From NCBI GenBank assembly GCA_020850015.1, contig JADZFF010000025.1, positions 1-34,526 on the forward strand: a DNA stretch of 34,526 nt, written 5' to 3'. The stretch comes from Bdellovibrionales bacterium (GTDB taxonomy: Bacteria > Bdellovibrionota > UBA1018 > JADZFF01). A program made the position numbers and the translations under genes. The notes beneath the pieces are model-generated. The model ran no database searches, was not told the DNA's origin, and saw nothing but the letters and a program-made list of their open reading frames with translations. Position 1 is the first letter of the stretch; every line of letters starts with the position of its first letter. This document shows, piece after piece, positions 1 to 7,360 of the stretch.

Positions 1-720
1 CCCTTCGACGCGGTATTTCATCAGGGCGACATCACCGATCCCCGTTGGCCGAACGACGCTGAGGTTCTGGAGCGCAACGTGAAGGGGTTCCAGGAGGCGC
101 TCGCGCTCGCTGCTGAGCAGGGTTCTAGGTTCGTGTACGCCTCCACGGCGGGTCTTTACGGCAACGGCCCGGTGCCGATGCAGGAGGATCAGCCTAAGCA
201 GCTCCTAACGGCCTACGGCCGCTCGAAGCTGCGCATGGACGAGCTCGGTGCCGAGGCGGGCGTCTCCCACCCCGTCGTGGGTCTGCGCTACTTCAATGTC
301 TTCGGTCCGCGCGAGGCCGGCAAGGGGCGGCCCGCCTCGATGATCTACCATCTGGCGCTCCAGATGAAGGAGGGCCGTCGGCCCAAGCTCTTCAAGTGGG
401 GAGAGCAGGCGCGCGACCAGATCTACGTGAAGGACGTGGTGGCTGCCAACCTTTGCGCGCTCAAGGGGCCGAGCGGCGTCTACAACGTCGGCACCGGCAG
501 GCCCACTTCCTTCAACGCCATCGTCGCGGCTCTCAATGAGGCGCTCGGAACGAAGCTCGAACCCGAATACATCGACATGCCCTTCGACGCCGCGACCTAC
601 CAGGGCAACACCCTCGCGCACACCGAGCGCGCGGAGAAGGTGTTGGGCTTCAAGGCGAACTGGGAATTCGCGACTGCGGTCCGGGACTACATGATCTGGC
701 TGGGGTTCGCGAAAGGCTGA
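1..720 (+). CDS. hldD: ADP-L-glycero-D-manno-heptose 6-epimerase, 3' part (5' end outside window)
   Basis: This enzyme epimerises ADP-D-glycero-D-manno-heptose to the L-glycero form, the cytoplasmic precursor of the LPS inner-core heptoses. The frame is open from base 1 and 239 residues are visible; family members have roughly 310-330, so the Rossmann glycine motif and the true start lie upstream. Visible family features are the FHQG segment near the left edge, the short-chain dehydrogenase Y-x3-K pair in AYGRSK, the diagnostic GLRYFNVFGPREAGKG stretch, and an RDQIYVKDVV segment matching the family's RDFVYVxDV. The first visible start-like codon, GTG at 79, is internal and was not used. The gene ends 9 bp before the stop of the convergent gene at 730. 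Other extended-SDR sugar epimerases are possible, but the GPRE...KG block favours HldD. Confidence 0.86.
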   Translation, partial: PFDAVFHQGDITDPRWPNDAEVLERNVKGFQEALALAAEQGSRFVYASTAGLYGNGPVPMQEDQPKQLLTAYGRSKLRMDELGAEAGVSHPVVGLRYFNVFGPREAGKGRPASMIYHLALQMKEGRRPKLFKWGEQARDQIYVKDVVAANLCALKGPSGVYNVGTGRPTSFNAIVAALNEALGTKLEPEYIDMPFDAATYQGNTLAHTERAEKVLGFKANWEFATAVRDYMIWLGFAKG

Positions 721-729
721 GAGCCGCCC

Positions 730-1251
730 TCAGACGCGTTGAAACGGCGACTGCCCGTTGCGCTTGAAGAGCTCGCTCCGGAAGCGCACCCAGTGCTGGC
801 GGGAAGCCTCCTGCGCGCGGCTGCGCAGCTCGGACTCCGCCTCCGGAGGAAGGGGCACGGCTTCCGCCCAGGCCCTTGCCATCGAGGTGGCTTCTTCGGC
901 GAGCGCCAATACCACCTGCTGATCCTGGAAGGGCAGCGTCTCGTTCAGGTCCACGTTGCTCTCCACGAAGGTGCGGTAATAGGGATAGGCCCACACGAAG
1001 AACTCCAGGTCCTCGTTGAGTCTCATCTCTTTCACCGGCTTCTCGAGGGTCTCGAAAGGAAAGGGGGAGTGCGAGGACCGCGGCTTGAGCGGAAAGAGCT
1101 CCCAGAGCTTCGAGCCCTGGAGCGCGAGCTCCGTCGGTTTGTAGTTCGCGAGAATCCGCAGCAGAAGGTCGGCGCCGAAGATCTCTTTCAAGTCGACTAG
1201 TAGCCGCCCGTGGGCTTGAAGAACGAGCACGAGGAAATCCACCAACCGCAT
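730..1251 (-). CDS. Conserved-looking hypothetical protein, 173 aa
   Basis: I do not recognise this gene. It is the last gene of the minus-strand run that begins with nrdR. ATG at 1251 lies 14 bp after the stop of the gene at 1266-1940, so the two are probably co-transcribed. The frame stays open further upstream, but that part is Gly/Arg-rich and reads antisense-like across the neighbour. From the ATG the protein starts with a hydrophobic MRLVDFLVLVLQ helix, has an aromatic middle (EFFVWAYPYYRTF) and ends in a charged helical region rich in Glu, Ala and Arg. There is no signal peptide or catalytic motif. It is probably cytoplasmic, with unknown function. Confidence 0.6.
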   Translation of the reverse strand: MRLVDFLVLVLQAHGRLLVDLKEIFGADLLLRILANYKPTELALQGSKLWELFPLKPRSSHSPFPFETLEKPVKEMRLNEDLEFFVWAYPYYRTFVESNVDLNETLPFQDQQVVLALAEEATSMARAWAEAVPLPPEAESELRSRAQEASRQHWVRFRSELFKRNGQSPFQRV

Positions 1252-1265
1252 CGGCCAAGGATAGC

Positions 1266-1940
1266 TCAGGGCTCCCGGACGGTCCATCGCCCCGGTTCCA
1301 TGTCCCCGCCGGGCAGGTTCTGCAGCGGGCCAGATGGGGGCGTCCAGTCCGGGCGTGCCACCAGGTACCATCTTCCCCGCCACCGTGGCGGATCCGACTC
1401 GACCCCCGGGTTCGCCTCTTCGACCGGCGCGGCCTCGACGAAAAGCACCACCGCCACCGGCCAGAGCCTCTGCCCCAACGCCTGATGGAACTGTTCTGCT
1501 CGCGTGATCTCCACCCAGGCGTCGAGGTTCCAGAAGTTCCAACCCTGGAGCTGGCCCTCGACCGCGATCTCGCCCTCCCAGAGGCGGTCATATCGGTTGA
1601 GCTTCCCGGCTCCCAACCGAGCCGCGAGCGAATCGGGGATCTCTGGGGGGCGCGCCTTCTGGCGCTTCAGCCCCAGCTTGAGGGTTACGAGCGCCGTGAG
1701 CGTGACCTCCACCAGCGCGTCGGGGCGCAGCGATTCCAGCAGGGGCTCAAGCTCCGAGAGCGCCTCGGCCCGGCCGGGTTGGTGGACGGACATCAGCCGC
1801 GAGCGTTCGGCATGAAGAGTTCGCACGAGATCCCGGAGCAGGACCAGCCGCAGGAGGCGCGGGTGCTGAGACCTTCCGGCCTCGCTCCAGAGAGGCTCCG
1901 CCTCGGCGAGAAGCTCGGTCGCGTGCGGGCTGAGGCGCAC
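1266..1940 (-). CDS. Hypothetical protein, 224 aa, Leu-rich helical N-terminus
   Basis: I do not recognise this gene. The N-terminal 100 residues are strongly helical and Leu/Arg/Glu-rich (LLRLVLLRDLVRTLHAERSR); the C-terminal half is rich in Trp (WNFWNLDAW, RWRGRWYLVARPDW) and predicts beta structure. The start is uncertain. GTG at 1938-1940 is the first start-like codon after an in-frame TAG at 1950-1952, with only a weak AGG upstream. That TAG is also the stop codon of the gene at 1950-2342, so both lie in one reading frame separated by a single amber codon. The pair may be two coupled genes or one gene broken by a nonsense change. No export signal is visible. Confidence 0.55.
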   Translation of the reverse strand: MRLSPHATELLAEAEPLWSEAGRSQHPRLLRLVLLRDLVRTLHAERSRLMSVHQPGRAEALSELEPLLESLRPDALVEVTLTALVTLKLGLKRQKARPPEIPDSLAARLGAGKLNRYDRLWEGEIAVEGQLQGWNFWNLDAWVEITRAEQFHQALGQRLWPVAVVLFVEAAPVEEANPGVESDPPRWRGRWYLVARPDWTPPSGPLQNLPGGDMEPGRWTVREP

Positions 1941-1949
1941 CCGTGCAGC

Positions 1950-2342
1950 CTATTCGCCGGCTTCCGGCCGCGCGCGGAAGATCGGCGAGGTGCCCGTGCG
2001 GGTCGAGGGGTTCGCGCTCGGTTTCAGGCTCACCGTCAGTCGCTGAGGGGCGCTCGCCCTGAAATTCGCCTCCGACTCGTCGAGCCCGCCCTTGATGATG
2101 GGGCCGCCCGGCGTGCGGCGGCGCCCCCATTGGGCGCGCAGCAGGGTGCTGAAAAGCTGCGTATCGATTTCGCCTGAACGGGTTTCCAGCGAGCGAGGCG
2201 CCGGTTTCGGCGATGGCTCCGGAACGCTCGCTCCCTGGGTCGGCAGGCTGGCAGCGATGGCGGTCTCCAGGGTGCCGTAATCGGGTTCGGAGTCCGGGTG
2301 AAGCCCCCAGGCGCGAGGCGCGCGCGCGTCCAGCGCACCCAC
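1950..2342 (-). CDS. Hypothetical Pro/Ser-rich protein, about 130 aa
   Basis: I do not recognise this gene. It has a low-complexity Pro/Ser segment in the middle and basic residues around GRRRTPGGPIIKGG. The GTG at 2340-2342 is the only ATG/GTG/TTG start available. The frame is open up to 2426, however, and reads as plausible protein (LTEHFASALFIR) just ahead of the GTG. A CTG at 2376-2378 would overlap the TGA of the upstream gene as CTGA, so a non-standard start there is possible. The stop is TAG at 1950-1952, after which the same frame continues into the gene at 1266-1940. Position in the nrdR-nusB run suggests co-transcription. Confidence 0.45.
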   Translation of the reverse strand: MGALDARAPRAWGLHPDSEPDYGTLETAIAASLPTQGASVPEPSPKPAPRSLETRSGEIDTQLFSTLLRAQWGRRRTPGGPIIKGGLDESEANFRASAPQRLTVSLKPSANPSTRTGTSPIFRARPEAGE

Positions 2343-2374
2343 GCGGATGAAAAGGGCCGAGGCGAAATGCTCGG

Positions 2375-2821
2375 TCAGGGCACGAGACAGAAAGGCACTC
2401 CTTTCAGCGAGCGCGAGAACCAGGAATCATCGCCCCCGCCCAGATCCGCGCGCGACACGGCCACCCGGTCCAACCTGAGGCTAAGCAAGTTTTTGCGCAG
2501 CGGCGCGAGAGCCTCTTCCCCGAGCGCTGGGCGGACCCCTGGGGAAGGAGCCGAGCCGCCTCCGACGAGGAGCAGGTGGTAGAGGTGCTCGTTGCGCGTA
2601 ACCGGGAGGTAGACGCATTCACCGAGACGCCCCGAGGCGGCACCTTGACGGATGTATCTCGAGAGAAGCCCCTGGAAGCGCCAATCCAGGAGGCCAGCGA
2701 GCCCCTGAAGGGGGCGCTCGTTCTGGAAGCACACCGCCACCACGCCCCTCACCCGGCTCTGAAAGAGCGCGGCGTCGGCATCCAGGTCGAGATGTTCCAG
2801 CGAATGGGATTCGGTTTTCAT
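2375..2821 (-). CDS. Orphan M17 leucyl-aminopeptidase N-terminal-domain-like protein, 148 aa
   Basis: The layout resembles the non-catalytic N-terminal domain of M17 leucyl aminopeptidases. It has a hydrophobic strand (VVAVCFQNERPL), then a LDWRFQGLLSRYIRQG helix followed by a GRLGE turn, then a strand ending in HLLLVGGG. In complete enzymes this domain precedes the metal-binding catalytic domain of about 300 residues. Here the protein stops at 148 residues and no catalytic NTDAEGR-type motif is present nearby, so it is either a stand-alone domain protein or a relic. ATG at 2821 follows a GGGGG-rich stretch that could act as a ribosome site. It lies 86 bp after nusB. The assignment rests on pattern memory only. 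Confidence 0.5.
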   Translation of the reverse strand: MKTESHSLEHLDLDADAALFQSRVRGVVAVCFQNERPLQGLAGLLDWRFQGLLSRYIRQGAASGRLGECVYLPVTRNEHLYHLLLVGGGSAPSPGVRPALGEEALAPLRKNLLSLRLDRVAVSRADLGGGDDSWFSRSLKGVPFCLVP

Positions 2822-2907
2822 TGCGCCCCCGGTTCCCAGTGTACCGGGTGAGGAGAGGTGCGCACAAGCCGGGGGGGCAGCGCCTGCCGGTCCGGCCCGC
2901 CGCCGAA

Positions 2908-3351
2908 TCAGGAGGCCGGTGCCTGCGCCTCTTTCGCCACGGAGTCCAGGATCCCGTTCAGGAAGGGCGCCGTCTCGGAGGTGCCGAACTGCTTGCCGAG
3001 CTCAAGGGCCTCGTCGATTGCCACGGAGACGGGGGTGCCGCCATAAAGCATCTCGAAGATGGCCATTCGGAGCAGCGTGCGGTCCACGAAGGCCATGCGG
3101 CCCACACGCCAATTTCTGGCGTGTTTCTCGAGGAGCGAATCAAGCTCGGGAAGCCGCGAAAGCGTTCCCTCCACGAGCGCTCGCGAGAAGTCCCGAAGGT
3201 CTTCGGGGGTCCCGAAATGGTCGAAATGATGTTCCATCTCCCTGCGGAGAGCTTCGCCGAGAGGGGCTTCGCCGCCGGTTTCCTGACGGGAAAGATCGAA
3301 GCGGTAGAGGATCTGGAACGCGGTTTCGCGTGCCCGGCGGCGGCTGATCAC
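2908..3351 (-). CDS. nusB: Transcription antitermination protein NusB
   Basis: NusB binds boxA RNA with NusE (ribosomal protein S10) and supports antitermination of rRNA operons. The 147-residue length is typical. The N-terminus RRRARETAFQILYRFDL is the classic NusB opening. The C-terminal half carries the expected WRVGRMAFVDRTLLRMAIFEML and VAIDEALELGKQFGT blocks, followed by FLNGILDSVAKE. The start ATG overlaps the nrdR stop by 4 bp (ATGA), which implies translational coupling. In many related genomes riboflavin genes lie between nrdR and nusB; here they are absent. Four small genes follow on the same strand. Confidence 0.96.
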   Translation of the reverse strand: MISRRRARETAFQILYRFDLSRQETGGEAPLGEALRREMEHHFDHFGTPEDLRDFSRALVEGTLSRLPELDSLLEKHARNWRVGRMAFVDRTLLRMAIFEMLYGGTPVSVAIDEALELGKQFGTSETAPFLNGILDSVAKEAQAPAS

Positions 3352-3863
3352 GGTGTCGCCTCGGGTGGTTCCGGCTCCACGAAGGCGAAGGTGAGGGAAG
3401 CCGCGTCCTGCGCGAGGGTGTCGGAGTCTCTCAGCTCAGCCACGAACTCCTGCACGTCTCGAAACTCACGGTACACGGAGGCGAACCGGATATAGGCCAC
3501 CTTGTTCAGCAGGTGAAGCTCCACCATAACGAGATTGCCGAGCGTGCGCGAGGGGAGCTCTTTCAGTCCGAAGCTCTGGATCTTCTTTTCGATCTTCTGG
3601 ATGAGGGCTTCGATCCGCTGAGTCGTGACCGGTAGTTTCTGGCAGGCCTTCTGCACGCCGCCGAAGAGTTTCTCGCGCACATAGGGCTCCCGCCGCCCGT
3701 CCTTCTTCAGGATCAAGGGCATGACCTCCTCGACCCGCTCGTAGGTGGTGAATCGGCCATCGCAGCGCACGCACTCCCGCCTTCGACGCACAATGTCGCC
3801 CGGCTGATTCAGGCGTGAATCGATGACTTTTGTTTCGGGAGTAGAGCAGAAGGGGCAGACCAC
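3348..3863 (-). CDS. nrdR: Ribonucleotide reductase regulator NrdR
   Basis: NrdR is a zinc-ribbon, ATP-cone repressor of ribonucleotide reductase genes. I chose GTG at 3861-3863 because it places the zinc finger at the extreme N-terminus, as in the family (MVCPFC), with a GCGGGG stretch just upstream; an in-frame codon at 3908 would add an atypical extension. The CPFC and CVRC pairs form the zinc ribbon, RRRRECVRCDGRFTTYE is the family signature, and the ATP-cone follows (LILKKDGRREPYVREKL). It is 171 residues, slightly longer than usual because of an acidic/Pro-rich tail (EPEPPEATP). It overlaps nusB by 4 bp. Its promoter must lie in the AT-rich gap shared with the divergent phospholipase-like gene. 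Confidence 0.95.
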   Translation of the reverse strand: MVCPFCSTPETKVIDSRLNQPGDIVRRRRECVRCDGRFTTYERVEEVMPLILKKDGRREPYVREKLFGGVQKACQKLPVTTQRIEALIQKIEKKIQSFGLKELPSRTLGNLVMVELHLLNKVAYIRFASVYREFRDVQEFVAELRDSDTLAQDAASLTFAFVEPEPPEATP

Positions 3864-3908
3864 GCCCCGCTTGTACCCGACGCATTCCCCCAGGGCAACC
3901 GCAGGCAA

Positions 3909-4045
3909 TCGCAGGGAGTGTTAATTAAATGTGTTTACTAATCTGGAGATCTCAAAATTAAAGTTGATGAATTTGGTCTGATTTATTGACTCAGTTAGTC
4001 AACCGCGCTATTTCGGGCCCTGCGAAAGCACGGAAGGAGCTCGGG
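3909..4045. promoter_or_regulatory. AT-rich divergent promoter region between nrdR and the PLD-like gene
   Basis: This gap is strikingly AT-rich compared with its surroundings (TTAATTAA at 3921-3928, several A/T runs up to about 3985), as expected for a divergent promoter region. It carries the 17-bp dyad listed separately. No confident sigma-70 pair was found for nrdR on the minus strand. On the plus strand, TTGACT at 3986-3991 is followed 17 bp later by TATTTC, a possible weak promoter. A good ribosome site (GGAAGGAG, 4032-4039) serves the ATG at 4046. Confidence 0.5.
3986..4002. promoter_or_regulatory. Dyad TTGACT-N5-AGTCAA, candidate operator
   Basis: A perfect 6-bp inverted repeat with a 5-bp spacer (CAGTT), ending 43 bp before the phospholipase-like ATG. 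It includes a -35-like TTGACT, so a bound protein could compete with or recruit RNA polymerase. The identical half-sites recur at 22785-22801 before the S1 protease, with a similar GATTT(T)ATT sequence in front of both. A degenerate copy lies at 18782-18798. The regulator is unknown. Confidence 0.5.
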
Positions 4046-5368
4046 ATGCGTTCGTGGAAAGCGGTGTTGGTTTTGGGACTCGCTCTGTCGGGTGCGGGCT
4101 CCGCTGAGGCCGGCGGGCAGCGCCGCCCGCAGCCGCCGTCTCCGATTCTGCCCGCGATGTCGGATTGGTTCCACGATCAGTCGCTGGGTGGTCATCGTCT
4201 CACGCCGCTACCAGACGGACCCACGCTCATGCAGGCGAGGAAGGATCTGCTCCGGAGCGCCCGGCGGACCCTCTTCGTGTCGGCCTACCAGTTCAACTCC
4301 AACGGCGCCTTCGACGACGATGATTTTTTCGTCGAGGTCTGCCGTCGAGCCTCCGAGGGACTCGAGGTCCGGGTGCTCGCCGACAACATGGGCACGAAAT
4401 CGATGATCGGCCAGGCGGATCGCCTGAGAAACTGCGGCATCAAGATCCTCTTTTTCGCCCCGACTGTCGCCTGGGGGGTCACCGCCGCGCCTTTCGTGCT
4501 TCACGAGAAGCTGATGATCGCCGATGGCCGCGCCGTCATTCTGGGAGGAAGCGGGTTCGGCGAGAACTACGACGTGTCCGGGCGGACCTCCGGCATCTGG
4601 TACGACATGGACATGCTCGTGGAAGGCCCCTCGGCCTGCGAGTTCCAGCGCGGATTCGCGGATTCCTGGGCGCGGTCCCGGGACAAAGACATCCGCGCGA
4701 GGTTTGGCGGTTATGGCCGGATTTCGCGCCAGCGTCACCTTCGTCTCTACGGCCCGGACGAGTTCGAGCCCTGCCAGCCCGTCAGCGCGCCGGGCGGGGT
4801 TTCGCGCGTGGTGTCGCTGCACAACAACCCGCTTTTCTCGGACCGCCGCCCTCTGCTCGACGCCTACGAGCGCGCCATCCGGGCGGTGGAACCGGGCGAA
4901 CGCATACGACTCTACGCTCCGTACTTCGTCCCCACGCCCCGTTTCACGCGCGCCCTCGTGGACGCCGTGAAACGGGGCGTGCAGGTGGACATTCTCACCA
5001 ACTCCACGCGCTCGACGGATGAAACCTCGATCGTGATCCTGGGCACGTATTACACGGCCCAGAAGATCGTGGGTGCGGGGGGGCGTATCTGGATGTGGGA
5101 CCAGGACGGGACCATGCACCGAAAGGGCGGGATCTTCGGGAAATACGTGGTGTACGGCAGCGACAATCTCGATCACCGCGGTCAGGAGTGGTCATCGGAG
5201 TCCGTGATCTTCACGGACGACCCTGAGGTCCGCGGCAGGCTAGAAGCCGAGATGGACGCGGACGGGCCGTACATGGAACAGCTCACCCGGCGCGATATCC
5301 TCGATCATTTCAACCGCGAGCATGTTTGGAACCAGCTCAGCGCCGCATTCCTGCGCTGGTACATGTAG
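4046..5368 (+). CDS. Secreted phospholipase D / cardiolipin-synthase-like protein, 440 aa
   Basis: Probable exported phosphodiesterase or phosphatidyltransferase of the PLD superfamily. ATG at 4046 follows a strong GGAAGGAG ribosome site and opens a signal peptide (MRSWKAVLVLGLALSGAGSA, cleavage near AEA-GG). Two PLD half-domains are present. The first motif is complete, HEKLMIAD with His153, Lys155 and Asp160. The second, HRKGGIFG with His358 and Lys360, has Gly365 where Asp is usual, but the following GSDNLDHRG segment is kept. The catalytic His/Lys pairs therefore remain. The architecture resembles ClsC-like or secreted PLD proteins rather than membrane-anchored ClsA. It stands alone on the plus strand between nrdR and glyA, with its own dyad-bearing promoter and a large hairpin element at its stop codon. 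Substrate unknown. Confidence 0.82.
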   Translation: MRSWKAVLVLGLALSGAGSAEAGGQRRPQPPSPILPAMSDWFHDQSLGGHRLTPLPDGPTLMQARKDLLRSARRTLFVSAYQFNSNGAFDDDDFFVEVCRRASEGLEVRVLADNMGTKSMIGQADRLRNCGIKILFFAPTVAWGVTAAPFVLHEKLMIADGRAVILGGSGFGENYDVSGRTSGIWYDMDMLVEGPSACEFQRGFADSWARSRDKDIRARFGGYGRISRQRHLRLYGPDEFEPCQPVSAPGGVSRVVSLHNNPLFSDRRPLLDAYERAIRAVEPGERIRLYAPYFVPTPRFTRALVDAVKRGVQVDILTNSTRSTDETSIVILGTYYTAQKIVGAGGRIWMWDQDGTMHRKGGIFGKYVVYGSDNLDHRGQEWSSESVIFTDDPEVRGRLEAEMDADGPYMEQLTRRDILDHFNREHVWNQLSAAFLRWYM

Positions 5369-5522
5369 CGTTCGGGGGGCCTGAGCCTTCTCCCCAAGCC
5401 TCATTCCGCGTGCGGGGGCGCATCCTGCGCCACAACCATCCCTCTCCGGGCCGTCCTGGCCCTCCGAGGCCTGATGCCCGCGGTGTCGAGGCTTGGGGAG
5501 AAGGCTCAGGCCCCCCGAACGC
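5368..5522. repeat. Branched inverted-repeat element with perfect 35-bp arms
   Basis: Bases 5368-5402 and 5488-5522 are exact reverse complements (35 bp). The 85-bp centre holds two further small hairpins: GGCGC-ATCCT-GCGCC at 5417-5431 and GGGCC-GTCCT-GGCCC at 5448-5462, with near-identical 5-nt loops. A possible inner CCGCG/CGCGG helix (5406-5410 with 5479-5483) joins them. Part of the arm, GGGGCCTGAGCC, occurs a third time at 5532-5543. The element fills the gap between two convergent genes and begins on the last base of the PLD stop codon. It could be a bidirectional terminator, a REPIN-like or MITE-like insertion, or a structured RNA. No U-tract or clear target duplication was seen. Confidence 0.85.
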
Positions 5523-5549
5523 CGCAACTGGACGGGGCCTGAGCCGAGC

Positions 5550-6845
5550 CTAAGCGCGCAGGAACCCGTAGAGCGGGAATCTCCCGCAAAGCTCTTCCAC
5601 CTGGCCGCGCAGGCGCTTGAGCTGGGCGGCGTCGCCCTTGGAGCTCAGGGCTTCGCCCATCCACTTCGCCACCTGAGCCATCTCGCCCTTGGCCATGCCC
5701 CGAGTGGTGATCGCGGGCACGCCCACGCGGATTCCGCTCGTGACGAAGGGCGAGCGTTTCTCGTTCGGGATGGTGTTCTTGTTCACGGTGATCCCGGCGA
5801 GCCCCAGCCAGGCCTCTGCGTCTTTCCCTGAGACGCTGCCGTCTTTCCAGGAGGTCAGATCCACGAGCATGAGGTGGTTGTCCGTGCCGCCGCTCACGAG
5901 GCGAAGGCCTTGGGCCATGAGGCCTTCAGCCAGCGCGCGCGCGTTGTCGACAACGCTCTGCTGGTAGACCTTGAACGAAGGCTTGAGCGCCTCCCCGAAG
6001 GCCGTGGCCTTGGCCGCGATGATGTGAACGAGCGGCCCGCCCTGGATGCCCGGGAAAATGATCTTGTTCGCGGCCACCATCCGATCTGGATCCATCGAAA
6101 GGATGATCCCACCACGTGGGCCCCGAAGCGTCTTGTGGGTCGTGCTCGTGACGAAGGTGGCGTGGGGCAAGGGCGAGGGGTGCAGGCCCGCGGCTACGAG
6201 TCCCGCGATGTGGGCCATGTCTACGAGCAGATGCGCGCCCACCTCGCGGGCGATCTCGCCGAAGGCCGCGAAGTCGATGATGCGGGCGTAGGCGCTCGCC
6301 CCCGCGACGATCATCTTCGGCTTGTCTTTGAGGGCCTGTTCACGCACGCGGTTCATGTCGAGCCGCTCGGTGGCGGGGTCGAGCCCGTAGTGCGTGGCCT
6401 TGTAGAGCTTGCCCGAGAAATTCACGGGGCTGCCGTGCGTGAGGTGCCCGCCGTGGCTGAGATCCATTCCCAGGATCGTATCGCCCGGCTGAAGGAGCGC
6501 CATGTACACGGCCGCGTTGGCTTGCGAGCCCGAATGGGGCTGCACGTTCGCGGCGGCCGCGCCAAAGAGCTTCTTCAGCCGCTCGAGCGCGAGCGTCTCC
6601 ACCTGATCGGCGAACTCGCAACCCCCGTAGTAGCGTTTGCCGGGGTAGCCCTCGGCGTACTTGTTGGTGAGCACCGAGCCCGCCGCTTCCATCACAGCGC
6701 GGCTCACGTAATTCTCCGACGCGATCAGCTCCAGCCCTTCTTCCTGCCGGTGCAGCTCCCGGTCGATCGAGGCCTGCAGGTCTGGATCCGTCTCACGGAG
6801 GCTTTGCTCGAATCCGGGAGTGATGCGGGAAGAGGTGGGCGACAT
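5550..6845 (-). CDS. glyA: Serine hydroxymethyltransferase
   Basis: PLP enzyme interconverting serine plus tetrahydrofolate with glycine plus methylene-tetrahydrofolate; a main source of one-carbon units. It is full length (431 aa). The signature blocks are all present: [36 protein letters not shown], the PLP region [15 protein letters not shown], and the Schiff-base lysine in [12 protein letters not shown] (Lys238). It starts 22 bp after rpiB and shares its orientation with the fatty-acid block, so read-through from there is likely. In related genomes nrdR usually follows soon after glyA; here the inverted-repeat element and the convergent PLD gene intervene. Confidence 0.98.
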   Translation of the reverse strand: MSPTSSRITPGFEQSLRETDPDLQASIDRELHRQEEGLELIASENYVSRAVMEAAGSVLTNKYAEGYPGKRYYGGCEFADQVETLALERLKKLFGAAAANVQPHSGSQANAAVYMALLQPGDTILGMDLSHGGHLTHGSPVNFSGKLYKATHYGLDPATERLDMNRVREQALKDKPKMIVAGASAYARIIDFAAFGEIAREVGAHLLVDMAHIAGLVAAGLHPSPLPHATFVTSTTHKTLRGPRGGIILSMDPDRMVAANKIIFPGIQGGPLVHIIAAKATAFGEALKPSFKVYQQSVVDNARALAEGLMAQGLRLVSGGTDNHLMLVDLTSWKDGSVSGKDAEAWLGLAGITVNKNTIPNEKRSPFVTSGIRVGVPAITTRGMAKGEMAQVAKWMGEALSSKGDAAQLKRLRGQVEELCGRFPLYGFLRA

Positions 6846-6867
6846 GCGGGGCTCCTTGCGTTGACTC

Positions 6868-7305
6868 TCAGCCTTTGATCTGCGCGATCTTCCTCACGCG
6901 GTCGGCGTGGCGGCCGCCCTCGAACCGGGCGCCGATCCAGGCCCTCAGGATTTCCGCCGCGTACTCGGGTGCCAGGAAGCGCGACCCGAGACAGAGAACG
7001 TTGGCGTCGTTGTGCTCGCGCGCCAGGCGCGCGGCCACCGGGTTCTCCACCACGGCGGCGCGGATGCCCGCCACCTTGTTCGCGGCGATGCTCATGCCGA
7101 TCCCGCTCCCGCAGACGAGCACGCCCAGCGCGCTCCCGTTCGAGCCCGCCACTTCGCGCGCCACGCGCTCAGCGAAATCCGGATAGTCCACCCGGCCCTC
7201 ATCGGTGGGCCCGAGGTCACGCCACTTGAGGTCGGGCGTGAGCTTCTGAAGAGTCTGCTTGAGCGCGAAGCCGGCGTGGTCTGAGGCGATCAGGAGCTGC
7301 GGCAT
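6868..7305 (-). CDS. rpiB: Ribose-5-phosphate isomerase B
   Basis: Interconverts ribose 5-phosphate and ribulose 5-phosphate in the pentose phosphate pathway. Its 145 residues match the RpiB/LacAB family. The start ASDHAGF contains the substrate-binding Asp-His (residues 9-10). [14 protein letters not shown] carries the catalytic Cys65 and anion hole, and [15 protein letters not shown] is a conserved block. It has RpiB's Cys in the position where LacA/B subunits lack it. It lies between fabF (55 bp upstream) and glyA (22 bp downstream) in a conserved fabF-rpiB-glyA order. Confidence 0.97.
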   Translation of the reverse strand: MPQLLIASDHAGFALKQTLQKLTPDLKWRDLGPTDEGRVDYPDFAERVAREVAGSNGSALGVLVCGSGIGMSIAANKVAGIRAAVVENPVAARLAREHNDANVLCLGSRFLAPEYAAEILRAWIGARFEGGRHADRVRKIAQIKG

Positions 7306-7360
7306 GGCCCGCAGTATGGCACAGGCCCAGCGCCTGATCCTCCAAGAAATCCTCCGAGAG

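Noticed and set aside
650-1591. 313-codon minus-strand frame
   Set aside because: Arg/Gly/Ser-rich shadow overlapping hldD and better-supported minus-strand genes in another frame.
2870-2877. Seven-base G or C runs (also near 5078, 18607, 27847, 29961) as phase-variation tracts
   Set aside because: Runs of seven are common across this GC-rich window, including in non-coding and housekeeping contexts, so they form the background; only the two nine-base runs were kept.
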